Both the position numbers and the translations under genes were made by a program. This document shows, piece after piece, positions 17,130-26,310 of a DNA stretch of 64,000 nucleotides. Where the stretch lies: contig NZ_CP068230.1 in the NCBI RefSeq assembly GCF_009183365.2, forward strand, positions 507,001 through 571,000, written 5' to 3'. The stretch comes from Shewanella algae (GTDB lineage Bacteria; Pseudomonadota; Gammaproteobacteria; Enterobacterales; Shewanellaceae). Each line of letters begins with the position of its first letter. The first letter of the stretch is position 1. A model generated the notes under the pieces. That model worked only from the letters and a program-made list of their open reading frames with translations, did not search any database and had not been told where the DNA came from.

Positions 17130-17555
17130 TTGACTGTATTTGTCCGCAAACTGACTCATATGCTTATCGCCTTGGTGGTGCTGCAATTTTGCGCCGCTAA
17201 TCTCGGCGCGCATCAGTTGCATCTGGGCAATCCGGCCGAGGAAGAAAGCAACCATCCTCATCTCAAATTTGTCACCGAAGTCACAGTCATCAGCGAGTGT
17301 GTGGATTGTACCTGTGGCACAGATGAAGCCTTGGAAGCCGATATTCCCTTTGTCAGCCACAGTCATCAACTGACCCATACTGAATCCCAACAGTTCGATC
17401 TCTGCCTCGACTGTCAGTGTCATGGTGGTCATCTGTCACTGCCGGTTACCCTGGCACACAGCCCGGCTCCCTTGATGCACCCCAGGCCCCAGAGCCTGGA
17501 GCCCGCTTTTCAACCCTATTTCTCCACTCCGGATTACCGCCCCCCAATAGTCTGA
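17130..17555 (+). CDS. Secreted Cys/His-rich protein upstream of the metal efflux operon
   Basis: 141-residue predicted periplasmic protein with a short hydrophobic N-terminus (LIALVVLQFCAANLG) and many potential metal ligands: HQLHLG, NHPHL, CVDCTC, SHSHQLTH, CLDCQCHGGH. It lies directly ahead of the czcCBA-type genes in the same direction, as CzcI-like periplasmic metal-binding proteins do in other bacteria. The start is uncertain: a TTG at 17130 begins the frame with a weak GGA, and an ATG at 17160 would still give a plausible signal peptide. A periplasmic metal buffer or sensor is an inference from composition and place. Confidence 0.6.
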   Translation: MTVFVRKLTHMLIALVVLQFCAANLGAHQLHLGNPAEEESNHPHLKFVTEVTVISECVDCTCGTDEALEADIPFVSHSHQLTHTESQQFDLCLDCQCHGGHLSLPVTLAHSPAPLMHPRPQSLEPAFQPYFSTPDYRPPIV

Positions 17556-17829
17556 TCTTTCTGATCATCAGTGCGTGTGAAGCCCGGGCATAGCTTGCCT
17601 GTGTCCCATTGCGTTTGTCTTGTGCTGGCTGTCGTCAGAGCCTGAAACGGTTCTCTCTTGCAACCAACTCTGGTCATGCGTCTTGGCAGGCGTTGCGCAG
17701 CACTGTGGTCAGCATCAACTCAGAAATTATCAAAGCCAACCCTTGACTTTAGATTTAACTCCAAGGTTTATGCTTTGGCCAATGTTCACCATTGGCTTGC
17801 TGCCAAATATGTCTTTCCAAGGAAAGTTT

Positions 17830-19104
17830 ATGTTGAAATTTATAGTCTCTATGAGTCTATTGGGCGTGGGAGCGCTAACCTATCAGCCCGCCCTTGCCGG
17901 AGAAAAACCGGATAACACCTCTCTTGTGGCCGAGGTCAAGTCGGGGAGCGAACCCTCACTGGCCTGGTTTGGCGAGCTTAAACAACAGATCCTCACCTTA
18001 CCCGAGTTTCAGGCTCAGGAAGCCAGGATCCGTGAGGCTCAATATCTGGCCAAGGGCGCCGATCGCGCCATCTACAACCCCGAGTTGGGCTTGAGTTATC
18101 TCAATGCCCCAGAGGATGACACCTACAGCCTGTCCATTAGCCAAACCATTGACTGGGGCGACAAGCGCGCAGCCGCCAGCGCATTGGCGCTTACGGAGTT
18201 GATGCGCTTGGAGAGTGATATCACTCTCGAGCGCTCCCGCTTGTATGCCGAGGTGTTGCAGGCCCTGGTCGATCAGAGCCTGGCACAGAAGAAACTGATG
18301 TTCGTGCGGGCGCAGCAAAACTATGGTGAGCAACAGTTGCAGATAGCCAGGCAAAGGGCCGAGGTCGGTGATTTGTCCCAAGCGGAATTGAATCTGATGG
18401 AGTTGGAACAAGCCAGTGCCATCAGTGATCTGGCCTTGGCCCAGAAGGCGTTGCTGGATGCCGATACCCGCATTCTGGCGCGTTTTGGCCGGGCAGAGCT
18501 TCCCTTTGGCAGTTTCGCCGGCCGTCTCGAATTGCCCGCGACTGAGGCGCCCGTGCCGGCACTGACCACCGCCGGATTACAACTGGAGTTGGCGCGGCTG
18601 CAAGTCAATCAAGCCAAGGCCCAGGCGGCGGCCGATCCCAATTTCAGCCTCAACGCCGAGAGGGAAGGCTCCGACAACAAGCTGGGGATTGGCGTATCTG
18701 TGCCGTTGCATCTGCGTAACGACTACAGCGAATCGATTAAGGCGGCAATGGAGGCGGTCACTGCCGCCAAGGCGCAATACCAAAGCATTGAGATGGCGCT
18801 AAAACAACAACAACAACAGTTCAATTACAGCTTACCCAGATTGAAGCAGAGCTGGCTCGACTGGCAACAGCAGGCCTTGGTGGCCGGTCGCAAGGCGGCC
18901 GAGCTCTTAGGGCAACGCTGGCGCAGCGGCGATCTCAGCACCAGCGACTATTTGACCAGCCGGCGACAGTTGGCCAGCAGCTTTCAGGCCGGTCTCGAAC
19001 TGGAAGCCGCCCTCTACCAAAGCTGGCTCGAGTGGATGGGAGCTTCGGGGCAACTGCCCGGCGCGCTGCCGGAAATAGCCGTATCCCAGGAGAACGCCCA
19101 ATGA
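17830..19104 (+). CDS. czcC: TolC-family outer membrane factor of heavy-metal efflux
   Basis: Outer membrane channel of a tripartite RND pump (CzcC-like). The 424-residue product has a signal peptide ending near PALAGEK and the two long helical repeat units of the outer membrane efflux family, with YNPELGLSYLNAPEDD and SQTIDWGDKR in the first. The frame is open from 17620, but the ATG at 17830 follows AAGGAAA and begins a proper signal peptide. Its stop overlaps the next gene by ATGA, implying translational coupling. Confidence 0.85.
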   Translation: MLKFIVSMSLLGVGALTYQPALAGEKPDNTSLVAEVKSGSEPSLAWFGELKQQILTLPEFQAQEARIREAQYLAKGADRAIYNPELGLSYLNAPEDDTYSLSISQTIDWGDKRAAASALALTELMRLESDITLERSRLYAEVLQALVDQSLAQKKLMFVRAQQNYGEQQLQIARQRAEVGDLSQAELNLMELEQASAISDLALAQKALLDADTRILARFGRAELPFGSFAGRLELPATEAPVPALTTAGLQLELARLQVNQAKAQAAADPNFSLNAEREGSDNKLGIGVSVPLHLRNDYSESIKAAMEAVTAAKAQYQSIEMALKQQQQQFNYSLPRLKQSWLDWQQQALVAGRKAAELLGQRWRSGDLSTSDYLTSRRQLASSFQAGLELEAALYQSWLEWMGASGQLPGALPEIAVSQENAQ

Positions 19105-20243
19105 CAGCCCCATACACACTAAGGTACCGGACAATGAACAAGACTCTACAATACCCACGGCTGCAGGCCGCTTTACTGGCGCTGATGTTGGGGCTGTCCA
19201 GCCCCTTGACTATCGCCGCCGAAGAAGGACATGAAGATGAACATCAGGCGCTGCAGCTCTCAAGTGAGCAGCGCCAACTGGCCGGTGTCCAGACCCAGGT
19301 GGTCAGCGCCGGTGGCTTTAGCCTCAATGCTTTCGCCAATGCCACCTTGCTGGTGGATCGCGAGCGCACTGTGGTGCTGGCGCCGCAGCTGGAAGTGCGA
19401 GTGCTGGAGCGGCATGTGGTGCCGGGACAGGAGGTAAAAGCGGGCGATCCTCTGCTGACCTTGGGTGGCGCCGCCGTGGCCCAGGCCCAGGCTGACTATA
19501 TCAATGCCGCCGCCGAGTGGAGCCGGGTCAGCCGCATGAGCGAGAGTGCCGTCAGTGCCAGTCGCAGGCTGCAGACTCAGGTCGATGCCAGTTTAAAACG
19601 CGCCATTCTCAAGTCGCTGCAGATGACAGATCAACAGATCAAGGCGCTGGAAAGCCGGCCGCAGGGAATAGGCCAGTATCAACTGCTGGCGCCCATAGAT
19701 GGTCGGGTGCAGCAGGATGAGGCGCGCCTCGGGCAGTTGCTCGGTGCCGGCAGCCAACTGCTGCAACTGACCGATGAGCGCTCACTGTGGGTGGCCGCCG
19801 AGCTGACCCCATCGCAGGCCGAAGGCTTGAGTGAAGGCAGCGAAACCCTGGTGCGGATTGGTGATCGCAGTGTCAGTGCCAGTGTGATAGGCCGCTCCCA
19901 TGAGTTGTCCAGCGTGACCCGCACCGAGCGGGTGCTGGCGCGACTGGATAACACCCAGGTGCGTTGGCACGCAGGTCAGTTTGCCGAACTGTTTTTGCCC
20001 GATCCCCGCGGTGAAGGTGTGATGCTGCCGGATGCGGCGCTCAGTCGCAGTAGCGACGGTGACTGGCAGGTGTTCATCGAAGATGATGACGGTTTCGAGG
20101 CCAAAGAAGTGCAACTGCTGGCCAGCGAGCGCGGCATGAACCTGGTGTCAGGTATTGCCCCGGGAACCCGGGTCGTTACCGCCGGGGCCTTCTTCCTGGC
20201 ATCCGAGCTGGCCAAGGCCGGCTTCGACATCCACAACCATTGA
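19101..20243 (+). CDS. czcB: Periplasmic adaptor (membrane fusion protein) of heavy-metal efflux
   Basis: HlyD/CzcB-type adaptor that links the inner membrane RND pump to the TolC-like channel. 380 residues from the ATG at 19101, which overlaps the czcC stop as ATGA and has AGGAGA seven bases upstream; an internal ATG at 19134 would give a shorter signal peptide. A lipoyl half-motif lies around LEVRVLERHVVPGQEVKAGDPL and its partner near LLAPIDGRVQQDEARLGQLL. A HEDEHQ cluster follows signal peptide cleavage and could bind metal. Ten bases separate it from czcA. Confidence 0.85.
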   Translation: MTAPYTLRYRTMNKTLQYPRLQAALLALMLGLSSPLTIAAEEGHEDEHQALQLSSEQRQLAGVQTQVVSAGGFSLNAFANATLLVDRERTVVLAPQLEVRVLERHVVPGQEVKAGDPLLTLGGAAVAQAQADYINAAAEWSRVSRMSESAVSASRRLQTQVDASLKRAILKSLQMTDQQIKALESRPQGIGQYQLLAPIDGRVQQDEARLGQLLGAGSQLLQLTDERSLWVAAELTPSQAEGLSEGSETLVRIGDRSVSASVIGRSHELSSVTRTERVLARLDNTQVRWHAGQFAELFLPDPRGEGVMLPDAALSRSSDGDWQVFIEDDDGFEAKEVQLLASERGMNLVSGIAPGTRVVTAGAFFLASELAKAGFDIHNH

Positions 20244-20253
20244 GGACAGCACT

Positions 20254-23200
20254 ATGCTGCAATCGTTAATAGATTGGGCGATCCGCAACCGCTTTCTGGT
20301 GTTGCTGGCCTTGATTGTCGTCCTGGTAGTGGGTGTGTTTTCCCTGCCAAAGCTTAATCTTGATGCCTTTCCCGATGTGACCAATGTGCAGGTCACTGTC
20401 AATACCGAAGCCGAGGGGCTGGCGGCCGAAGAGGTGGAAAAACTCATCTCTTATCCGGTGGAGTCCAGCATGTACTCACTGCCCGCGGTGACAGAAGTTC
20501 GTTCACTCTCCCGCACCGGCCTGTCCATAGTGACAGTGGTGTTCGAGGAAGGCACGGACATCTATTTTGCCCGCCAGCAGGTGTTTGAACAGCTGGCCGC
20601 CGCCAAAGAGATGATCCCGGACGGAGTCGGGGTGCCGGAAATCGGTCCCAACACCTCGGGTCTTGGGCAGATTTATCAGTACATACTGCGGGCCGAGCCG
20701 GACAGTAATATCGGCGCCGATGAGCTGCGCAGTCTCAATGACTATCTGGTGAAGCTGCTGCTGATGCCGGTTGGCGGCGTGACCGATGTGCTCTCTTTCG
20801 GTGGCGAAGTGCGTCAGTATCAGGTCAGGGTCGATCCCAATCGACTGCTGGCTTACGGTTTGTCTATGTCACAGCTGGAGCAGGCGCTGAATGCCAATAA
20901 CCGCAATGCCGGCGGTTGGTTTATGCCCAATGGTCAGGAGCAACTCGTGGTGCGCGGCTATGGTCTGTTGCCTGCGGGCCAGGCCGGGCTGGATGCCATA
21001 GGCCGCATTCCGGTGAGCGAATACCAGGGCACACCGGTCACTGTCTCCGATTTGGCCGAAGTGGATTTTGGCAGTGAAATCCGGGTTGGCGCCGTCACCA
21101 TGACCCGTCGGGACGACAATGGCGAAGCCAAGGCCTTAGGCGAAGTGGTTGCCGGGGTGGTGCTCAAAAGAATGGGCGCCAACACCAAGGCCACCATTGA
21201 TGAAATTGCTGCCCGCGAGCAGCTGATAAGCCAGGCGCTGCCCGAGGGGGTCACCTTCGAAGTGTACTACGATCAGGCCGATCTGGTGACCAAGGCGGTG
21301 ACCACAGTGCGTGATGCCCTGTTGCTGGCCTTTATGTTTATCGTGGTGATCCTGGCACTGTTTCTGGTCAACGTACGGGCCACCTTGCTGGTATTGCTGT
21401 CGATTCCTGTCTCCATTTTGCTGGCATTGCTGGTGATGAGCTATCTGGGAATGTCGGCCAACCTGATGTCGCTCGGTGGTTTGGCGATCGCCATAGGTAT
21501 GCTGGTGGATGGCTCTGTGGTGATGGTGGAGAACATCTTCAAACATCTGAGTGAGCCGGATAGGCGCCATCAGGACCAGGCTCGGCAGCGCAGCGACTGC
21601 GAAGACGATCCCTACCATGCCGACGAAGACCAACACAGAGGCTCGATTGCCATGCGGGTATGGCAGGCCGCCAAAGAGGTGTGCAGCCCGGTGTTCTTTG
21701 CCACGGCGATCATTATAGTGGTGTTTGCGCCGCTGTTCGCCCTGCAAGGGGTCGAAGGCAAGCTGTTTCAGCCGATGGCGGTGAGCATCATCCTCGCGAT
21801 GGTCTCGGCGCTGTTGGTGGCACTGCTGGTGGTGCCTGCAATGGCCGTTTATCTGTTCCGCAAGGGGGTGACTTTCCGTCAAAGTCCAGTGTTGGCACCG
21901 CTTGAGCGGGTGTACCGTCCGCTACTGCAAAAGGTGTTGACCGCGCCAGGCAAGGTGGGGCTGGTGGCGGTAGTCATGCTGGGCATGAGCCTGTCGCTGT
22001 TGCCAAGGTTGGGCACGGAATTTGTGCCTGAACTGGAAGAGGGCACCATCAACTTGCGGGTTACCCTGGCACCCACTGCGAGTTTGGATACTTCACTGGA
22101 TGTGGCGCCCAAACTTGAGGCCCTGCTGCTGGAGTTTCCTGAGGTGGAGTATGCCCTGTCACGCATAGGGGCACCTGAGCTGGGCGGCGATCCTGAGCCT
22201 GTGAGTAATATTGAAATCTATATCGGTCTCAAACCGCTGGAACAGTGGACTTCTGCAAATAGTCGCGCCGAACTGCAACGCCTGATGGAGCAGAAACTCA
22301 GTGTCTTCCCCGGGTTGTTGCTGACCTTTTCCCAGCCAATCGCTACCCGGGTCGATGAACTCCTGTCCGGGGTCAAGGCGCAGTTGGCCATCAAGCTGTT
22401 TGGTCCGGATCTCGATGTGCTGGCGGAAAAAGGCGAACAACTGTCGAAACTGGTGGCCCAGGTGCCCGGTGCCGTGGATGTGTCTCTTGAGCAGATCACC
22501 GGCGAGGCGCAATTGGTGGTACGGCCGAAAAACGCGATGCTGGGACGTTACGGCATCAGCGTCGATGAGGTGATGTCGCTGGTGAGCACAGGCATAGGCG
22601 GCAGCAGCGCCGGCCAGGTTATCGACGGCAACGCCCGTTACGATATCAACCTGCGTCTGGCCAGCCGTTTCCGCCAGAGCCCGGATGCGATAGCCGATCT
22701 GCGTCTGGTGGCCGCCAATGGGGCTCAGGTGCGTTTGGGTGAAGTGGCCGATGTCAGCATAGAGATGGCGCCGCCCAATATCCGCCGTGACGATGTGCAG
22801 CGGCGAGTGGTGGTGCAGGCCAACGTCTCAGGCCGGGACATGGGTTCCGTGGTGCAGGATATCTACAACCTGGTGCCCGAGGCCCAACTGCCTCCCGGCT
22901 ATACCGTGATGGTGGGCGGCCAATATGAGAATCAGCAGCGGGCTCAGCAAAGACTGATCCTGGTGGTGCCCATTTCTGTGGCGCTTATTGCCTTGCTGCT
23001 TTACTTCTCCTTCGGCTCCATCAAGCAGGTGGCGCTAATCATGGCCAATGTGCCACTGGCGCTGATTGGCGGCGTGTTGGCGCTTTGGCTCAGCGGTACC
23101 TATCTATCTGTGCCCAGCTCCATCGGCTTTATCACTCTGTTTGGGGTGGCGGTGCTCAATGGGGTGGTGCTGGTGGACTCAATCAACCAGCGCCGCAACA

Positions 23201-23460
23201 GCGGTGAGTCATTGGAGCAGGCAGTGTATGAAGGTACGGTCGGCCGTCTGCGACCTGTGTTGATGACGGCGCTGACTTCGGCGCTGGGGCTTATCCCCAT
23301 CTTGATGTCAACCGGTGCCGGCAGTGAGATCCAAAAGCCGTTGGCCGTGGTGGTGATAGGCGGCCTGCTGAGCTCAACCGCATTGACCCTGCTGGTATTA
23401 CCAACCCTGTATCGAGCCCTGTATCTCAAGAGCGACAAGGAGCTGGAAGCCTTGGAATAA
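20254..23460 (+). CDS. czcA: Heavy-metal efflux RND transporter (CzcA-like)
   Basis: Proton-driven inner membrane pump of the HME-RND family (1068 residues, 12 predicted membrane segments). TM4 reads IAIGMLVDGSVVMVEN, keeping one Asp and the Glu of the proton relay. The Met residues that bind Cu/Ag in CusA-type porter domains are not seen in the matching segment (INLRVTLAPTAS), so a divalent cation such as Zn, Co or Cd is more likely; this is inference. The cytoplasmic loop after TM4 (about residues 432-465) is unusually rich in Asp, His and one Cys. ATG at 20254 follows GAGGA. Confidence 0.88.
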   Translation: MLQSLIDWAIRNRFLVLLALIVVLVVGVFSLPKLNLDAFPDVTNVQVTVNTEAEGLAAEEVEKLISYPVESSMYSLPAVTEVRSLSRTGLSIVTVVFEEGTDIYFARQQVFEQLAAAKEMIPDGVGVPEIGPNTSGLGQIYQYILRAEPDSNIGADELRSLNDYLVKLLLMPVGGVTDVLSFGGEVRQYQVRVDPNRLLAYGLSMSQLEQALNANNRNAGGWFMPNGQEQLVVRGYGLLPAGQAGLDAIGRIPVSEYQGTPVTVSDLAEVDFGSEIRVGAVTMTRRDDNGEAKALGEVVAGVVLKRMGANTKATIDEIAAREQLISQALPEGVTFEVYYDQADLVTKAVTTVRDALLLAFMFIVVILALFLVNVRATLLVLLSIPVSILLALLVMSYLGMSANLMSLGGLAIAIGMLVDGSVVMVENIFKHLSEPDRRHQDQARQRSDCEDDPYHADEDQHRGSIAMRVWQAAKEVCSPVFFATAIIIVVFAPLFALQGVEGKLFQPMAVSIILAMVSALLVALLVVPAMAVYLFRKGVTFRQSPVLAPLERVYRPLLQKVLTAPGKVGLVAVVMLGMSLSLLPRLGTEFVPELEEGTINLRVTLAPTASLDTSLDVAPKLEALLLEFPEVEYALSRIGAPELGGDPEPVSNIEIYIGLKPLEQWTSANSRAELQRLMEQKLSVFPGLLLTFSQPIATRVDELLSGVKAQLAIKLFGPDLDVLAEKGEQLSKLVAQVPGAVDVSLEQITGEAQLVVRPKNAMLGRYGISVDEVMSLVSTGIGGSSAGQVIDGNARYDINLRLASRFRQSPDAIADLRLVAANGAQVRLGEVADVSIEMAPPNIRRDDVQRRVVVQANVSGRDMGSVVQDIYNLVPEAQLPPGYTVMVGGQYENQQRAQQRLILVVPISVALIALLLYFSFGSIKQVALIMANVPLALIGGVLALWLSGTYLSVPSSIGFITLFGVAVLNGVVLVDSINQRRNSGESLEQAVYEGTVGRLRPVLMTALTSALGLIPILMSTGAGSEIQKPLAVVVIGGLLSSTALTLLVLPTLYRALYLKSDKELEALE

Positions 23461-23635
23461 CAGCAGAATTGCTCCGATAGAGAAGCATTGTACTGATTGG
23501 AGTGTGACGCCCCAAAGTGGAAGATGAGAGCCGCTTTGGATCATGGCCGGACTGCCTACCTGGCCTGCGTCATAAGGCCTGCCGCTTTGCGGCTGGGCCT
23601 GGGCAGGGATGCCCCCTTTTATAAGGAAACATGCT

Positions 23636-24550
23636 ATGCAGAAATCTTCTCAAGATTGGCAGCCGCTGGAGTTGGAGAGCAGCGGCCACCCCCACAAACA
23701 TGGCCCGGATCTCGGCAGTCGCCGCTTGGGACTGGCTGTGATCATCAATATGTTACTCACTCTGGCGCAGCTGTTTGGCGGTATTCTGGCCGGCAGTTTG
23801 TCGCTGATTGCCGACGCGCTGCATAATTTCAGTGACGCCATCGCGATATTGATTGCCTTGATCGCCCGCAAAATAGGCCAGAAAGCCAGTCACCCCGGTA
23901 TGAGCTACGGTTATAAACGCGCCGAAGTACTGGGCACCTTTATCAATGCGGCAACCTTGCTGTTGGTGGGGGTGTACCTTATCTATGAGGCCTTGCAGCG
24001 CTTCTGGAGTCCGCAACCTGTGGATGGCATGCTGGTGTTCTGGTTGGCGGGACTGGCTTTGATTATCGATATTGGCACCGCCATGCTGACTCACAGCGCC
24101 GGTGCCAAGGACAATATGAACATCCGCGCCGCCTTTATTCACAATGTGTCGGATGCCATGGCGTCTGTGGCCGTGCTGGTGGCCGGCGGGCTTATCATCC
24201 TCTACCAATGGTATTGGGTCGATCTCCTGGTTACTGTGTTGATCTCAGCCTATGTGATCTACCACGGTGCTCTGTTACTGGTGGAATCCGGGCGCATTCT
24301 AATGCAGCAGGCGCCGGCCGGCTTGGCTCCGGAACTGCTGCAGGAACAATTGGCCGCCAGACCCGAAGTCGCCAGAGTCGAGTCCATGCACCTGTGGCGT
24401 TTGGATGAAAAGCAAAACGTGTTGACTGTGGTGGTCTATCTGGAGCCTGGGCTGGACGGTGAATTGCCATTGGTGCAGCAGCGGCTCAGGCGTTGGTTGA
24501 GCCGGCGCACCCTGGGGGCGGAGATAACGCTTGAGTGCAGGTTTGCCTGA
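23636..24550 (+). CDS. czcD: Cation diffusion facilitator (CzcD-like)
   Basis: Inner membrane metal/proton antiporter of the CDF family, 304 residues, with six predicted membrane segments and a C-terminal cytoplasmic domain. The transport-site residues are visible as ADALHNFSD in TM2 and FIHNVSDAM in TM5, the His/Asp set typical of Zn/Co/Cd transporters. A short His run (GHPHKHG) precedes TM1. AAGGAA lies seven bases before the ATG at 23636; an upstream ATG at 23609 has no site. It is 175 bases after czcA in the same direction, probably part of the same metal-resistance unit. Confidence 0.9.
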   Translation: MQKSSQDWQPLELESSGHPHKHGPDLGSRRLGLAVIINMLLTLAQLFGGILAGSLSLIADALHNFSDAIAILIALIARKIGQKASHPGMSYGYKRAEVLGTFINAATLLLVGVYLIYEALQRFWSPQPVDGMLVFWLAGLALIIDIGTAMLTHSAGAKDNMNIRAAFIHNVSDAMASVAVLVAGGLIILYQWYWVDLLVTVLISAYVIYHGALLLVESGRILMQQAPAGLAPELLQEQLAARPEVARVESMHLWRLDEKQNVLTVVVYLEPGLDGELPLVQQRLRRWLSRRTLGAEITLECRFA

Positions 24551-24551
24551 A

Positions 24552-25133
24552 TCAGCATCCGTCGGCGCCGAGCATGCGCTGCAGCAGTTGGCTTAACCTG
24601 GTTGTTGCTTCTTGCGGCTGGGCATGGCCGCAGGCCACGGCATTGGCGACTTCATTGATGGCGCCATGTATGGCCCAGCACAGCAGCTTGCTTTGCGGCG
24701 CAGGCAGCTTGAGGTAATCGGCAAAGAGTTCGCTGTAGAAGTCGGTGAAGAAGTCGCGAATATCTGTGGTGATGTTCTGATACTCGGGATAGCCGCGCAG
24801 CGCCGCAACTATCGCCTCATACTCTGGGCCGCAGCGTACGGCGCAGTCCAGATAGGCGCGGCAGACCAGGGTGCATAGCTCTGCCAGCGAGGCTTTTTGC
24901 TCCGCTGCGGCCTGTTTCACCGCCTCGACAAATAGATTGTCGTAATGGCGGTACATCTGTGCCAGCAATCCTTGCCGGGTGGCGAAGTGACGATAGGTCA
25001 AAGGCTTGGTCACTCCGGCTTTTTGAGCCAGGGTGTTCAAGGTCAGCGCATCGGTACCGGCTTCGCGGACAATCTCACAGGCAACTTCGAGCAGTTGTTC
25101 GCGGCGCTGATCTTTGAGCATTCTCTTCTTCAC
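24552..25133 (-). CDS. TetR-family transcriptional regulator
   Basis: Repressor-type regulator of 193 residues with an N-terminal helix-turn-helix (about 15-60: AQKAGVTKPLTYRHFATRQGL) and a ligand-binding C-terminal domain. The start is either the GTG at 25133, after GGGGGA, or an ATG four codons later. It follows the AhpD-like gene by 72 bases in the same direction and probably forms an operon with it. Two palindromes upstream of that gene (25913-25951) have the form of TetR operators, so autoregulation of the pair is likely. It converges with the CDF gene with one base between. Confidence 0.85.
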   Translation of the reverse strand: MKKRMLKDQRREQLLEVACEIVREAGTDALTLNTLAQKAGVTKPLTYRHFATRQGLLAQMYRHYDNLFVEAVKQAAAEQKASLAELCTLVCRAYLDCAVRCGPEYEAIVAALRGYPEYQNITTDIRDFFTDFYSELFADYLKLPAPQSKLLCWAIHGAINEVANAVACGHAQPQEATTRLSQLLQRMLGADGC

Positions 25134-25205
25134 GCATCCCCCACAGATAGCTGGTTTAATAAAATTGAAAAAGCGGCAATGCATCGCATTGTCGCTTCTC
25201 TTTTG

Positions 25206-25757
25206 TCACTCAGTATAGGGTTGCAGTGGAACCCTTGGGAAGTCGATTTTCGGCTGCACTGTGTTGTTAACCCAGTTACTGAAGTTATTCAGGCCACTCC
25301 AGGCGCAGACCTGCATCACCTTGGCCTCACTGATCCCGGCATCCAGACAGTCTGTTAGCAAAGAGTCCGGTAACTTGCCTCTGTGTTGCAGCAACGCCAG
25401 GGCGACGTCCAGCAGCAGCTGGTCTTCGCGGTTATCGGCCTTGCCCTGCTGCGCCTTGATGCAGGCATCGGGGCTGAGCCCGGCACGTTTCCCGGAAAAG
25501 CTATGGCCGCTGACACAGTATTCGCAGCCGTTATAGTTGGCAACCGCCAGGGAGATCATCTCCCGCTGGGCCAGGCTCAGCAGGCTGTGCTCTTCCAGAT
25601 TGGCCTCAAACTCCAGATAGCCCTTCATGACCGCGCCATTTATGCCCAGAGCCGAATAGAAGTTGGGGATCATGCCGTAGCGACTCTTGATCTCCTGCAA
25701 TATGGGTTTGGCCAGTTCATCGGCATTGTCCAGAGTGCACTTGGTTAACCTTTCCAC
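25206..25757 (-). CDS. AhpD-like (carboxymuconolactone decarboxylase family) protein
   Basis: 183-residue alpha-helical protein of the AhpD/CMD superfamily, with the peroxidase-type active site CEYCVSGHS at about residues 81-89 (two Cys plus His). Such proteins act as thiol peroxidases or reductants; the substrate is not known. It starts with GTG at 25757 in frame with the conserved N-terminal half, with AGGAG seven bases upstream. It is the first gene of a likely two-gene operon with tetR, under two palindromic operators. A stress-response or electrophile-detoxification role is inferred. Confidence 0.8.
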   Translation of the reverse strand: MERLTKCTLDNADELAKPILQEIKSRYGMIPNFYSALGINGAVMKGYLEFEANLEEHSLLSLAQREMISLAVANYNGCEYCVSGHSFSGKRAGLSPDACIKAQQGKADNREDQLLLDVALALLQHRGKLPDSLLTDCLDAGISEAKVMQVCAWSGLNNFSNWVNNTVQPKIDFPRVPLQPYTE

Positions 25758-25850
25758 ACTAAAACTCCTGTTGCTGTTATTGGCCGTTTACGGCTTGAGC
25801 GCAACGGCAAAAAATACCAAGCTGTGCCGGTCGGCTGCTTTGTCTGTCCT

Positions 25851-25890
25851 TGAAACGGATACCCATGAAACGGATATCCATGAAACGAAA
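25851..25890. repeat. Short tandem repeat, 15-base unit
   Basis: Two near-identical units TGAAACGGATAYCCA at 25851-25865 and 25866-25880, followed by a partial third (TGAAACGAAA). It lies between the operators and the AhpD-like start, so it would be transcribed in that leader. Confidence 0.75.
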
Positions 25891-25912
25891 GCACCGGCGC
25901 TTGGTTGAATAA

Positions 25913-25951
25913 GTTACTCATAGTAACAACTGCAAAGTTACCATTGGTAAC
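25913..25951. promoter_or_regulatory. Two palindromic operators, likely for the TetR regulator
   Basis: GTTACTCATAGTAAC (25913-25927) and GTTACCATTGGTAAC (25937-25951) are perfect inverted repeats with identical outer halves, centred 24 bases apart. They overlap weak promoter-like hexamers for the minus-strand AhpD-like/tetR genes, 156-194 bases before the GTG start. This is the usual form of tandem TetR operators. Confidence 0.75.
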
Positions 25952-26310
25952 TTTTGTTTGCAATCTCCAGCTAGCCTGTTTTTCAAACAAGGTTTGAGAC
26001 ATTGACCATGACCCCTTGCCGGATATCACTGATTTTGCTGTTAGCGTGGCTAAAGCCGCTGGCGGCTTTAAGGTCAATCAACCGCACTCTATGGGTAATA
26101 TGGCGTCATCCCGGGGGAGGGCAGATCACATTTGGCGGCATTGAACTGTAAATGGGTGTTTTGTAAACGATATTGTTTTTGCGTTTCCGTTAGAATTGCC
26201 CTTCCTCGTCCGAAAAGGAGGCTCAACCGCCGGCTTAAGCAGGTGTTTACTGAATGTCTGCTATTGGGGGAAGGAAGACATATTTGCTAATGACTCAAGG
26301 AATATGAGAG
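25952..26310. other. Intergenic region before the yeh-like cassette
   Basis: About 360 bases between the TetR operators and the DUF4132 gene. It must contain the promoter of the five-gene cassette, but no good -35/-10 pair or known operator is visible. A minus-strand reading of 25745-26077 is not credible, because it overlaps the operators and resembles nothing. Confidence 0.5.

Noticed and set aside
20254..23460. CzcA-like pump as a copper/silver CusA exporter
   Set aside because: The porter-domain Met ligands of CusA are not seen in the matching segment, although TM4 is CusA-like; the metal is left open.
25745..26077. Minus-strand ORF upstream of the AhpD-like gene
   Set aside because: It covers the palindromic operators and the tandem repeat, with no similarity to any family.
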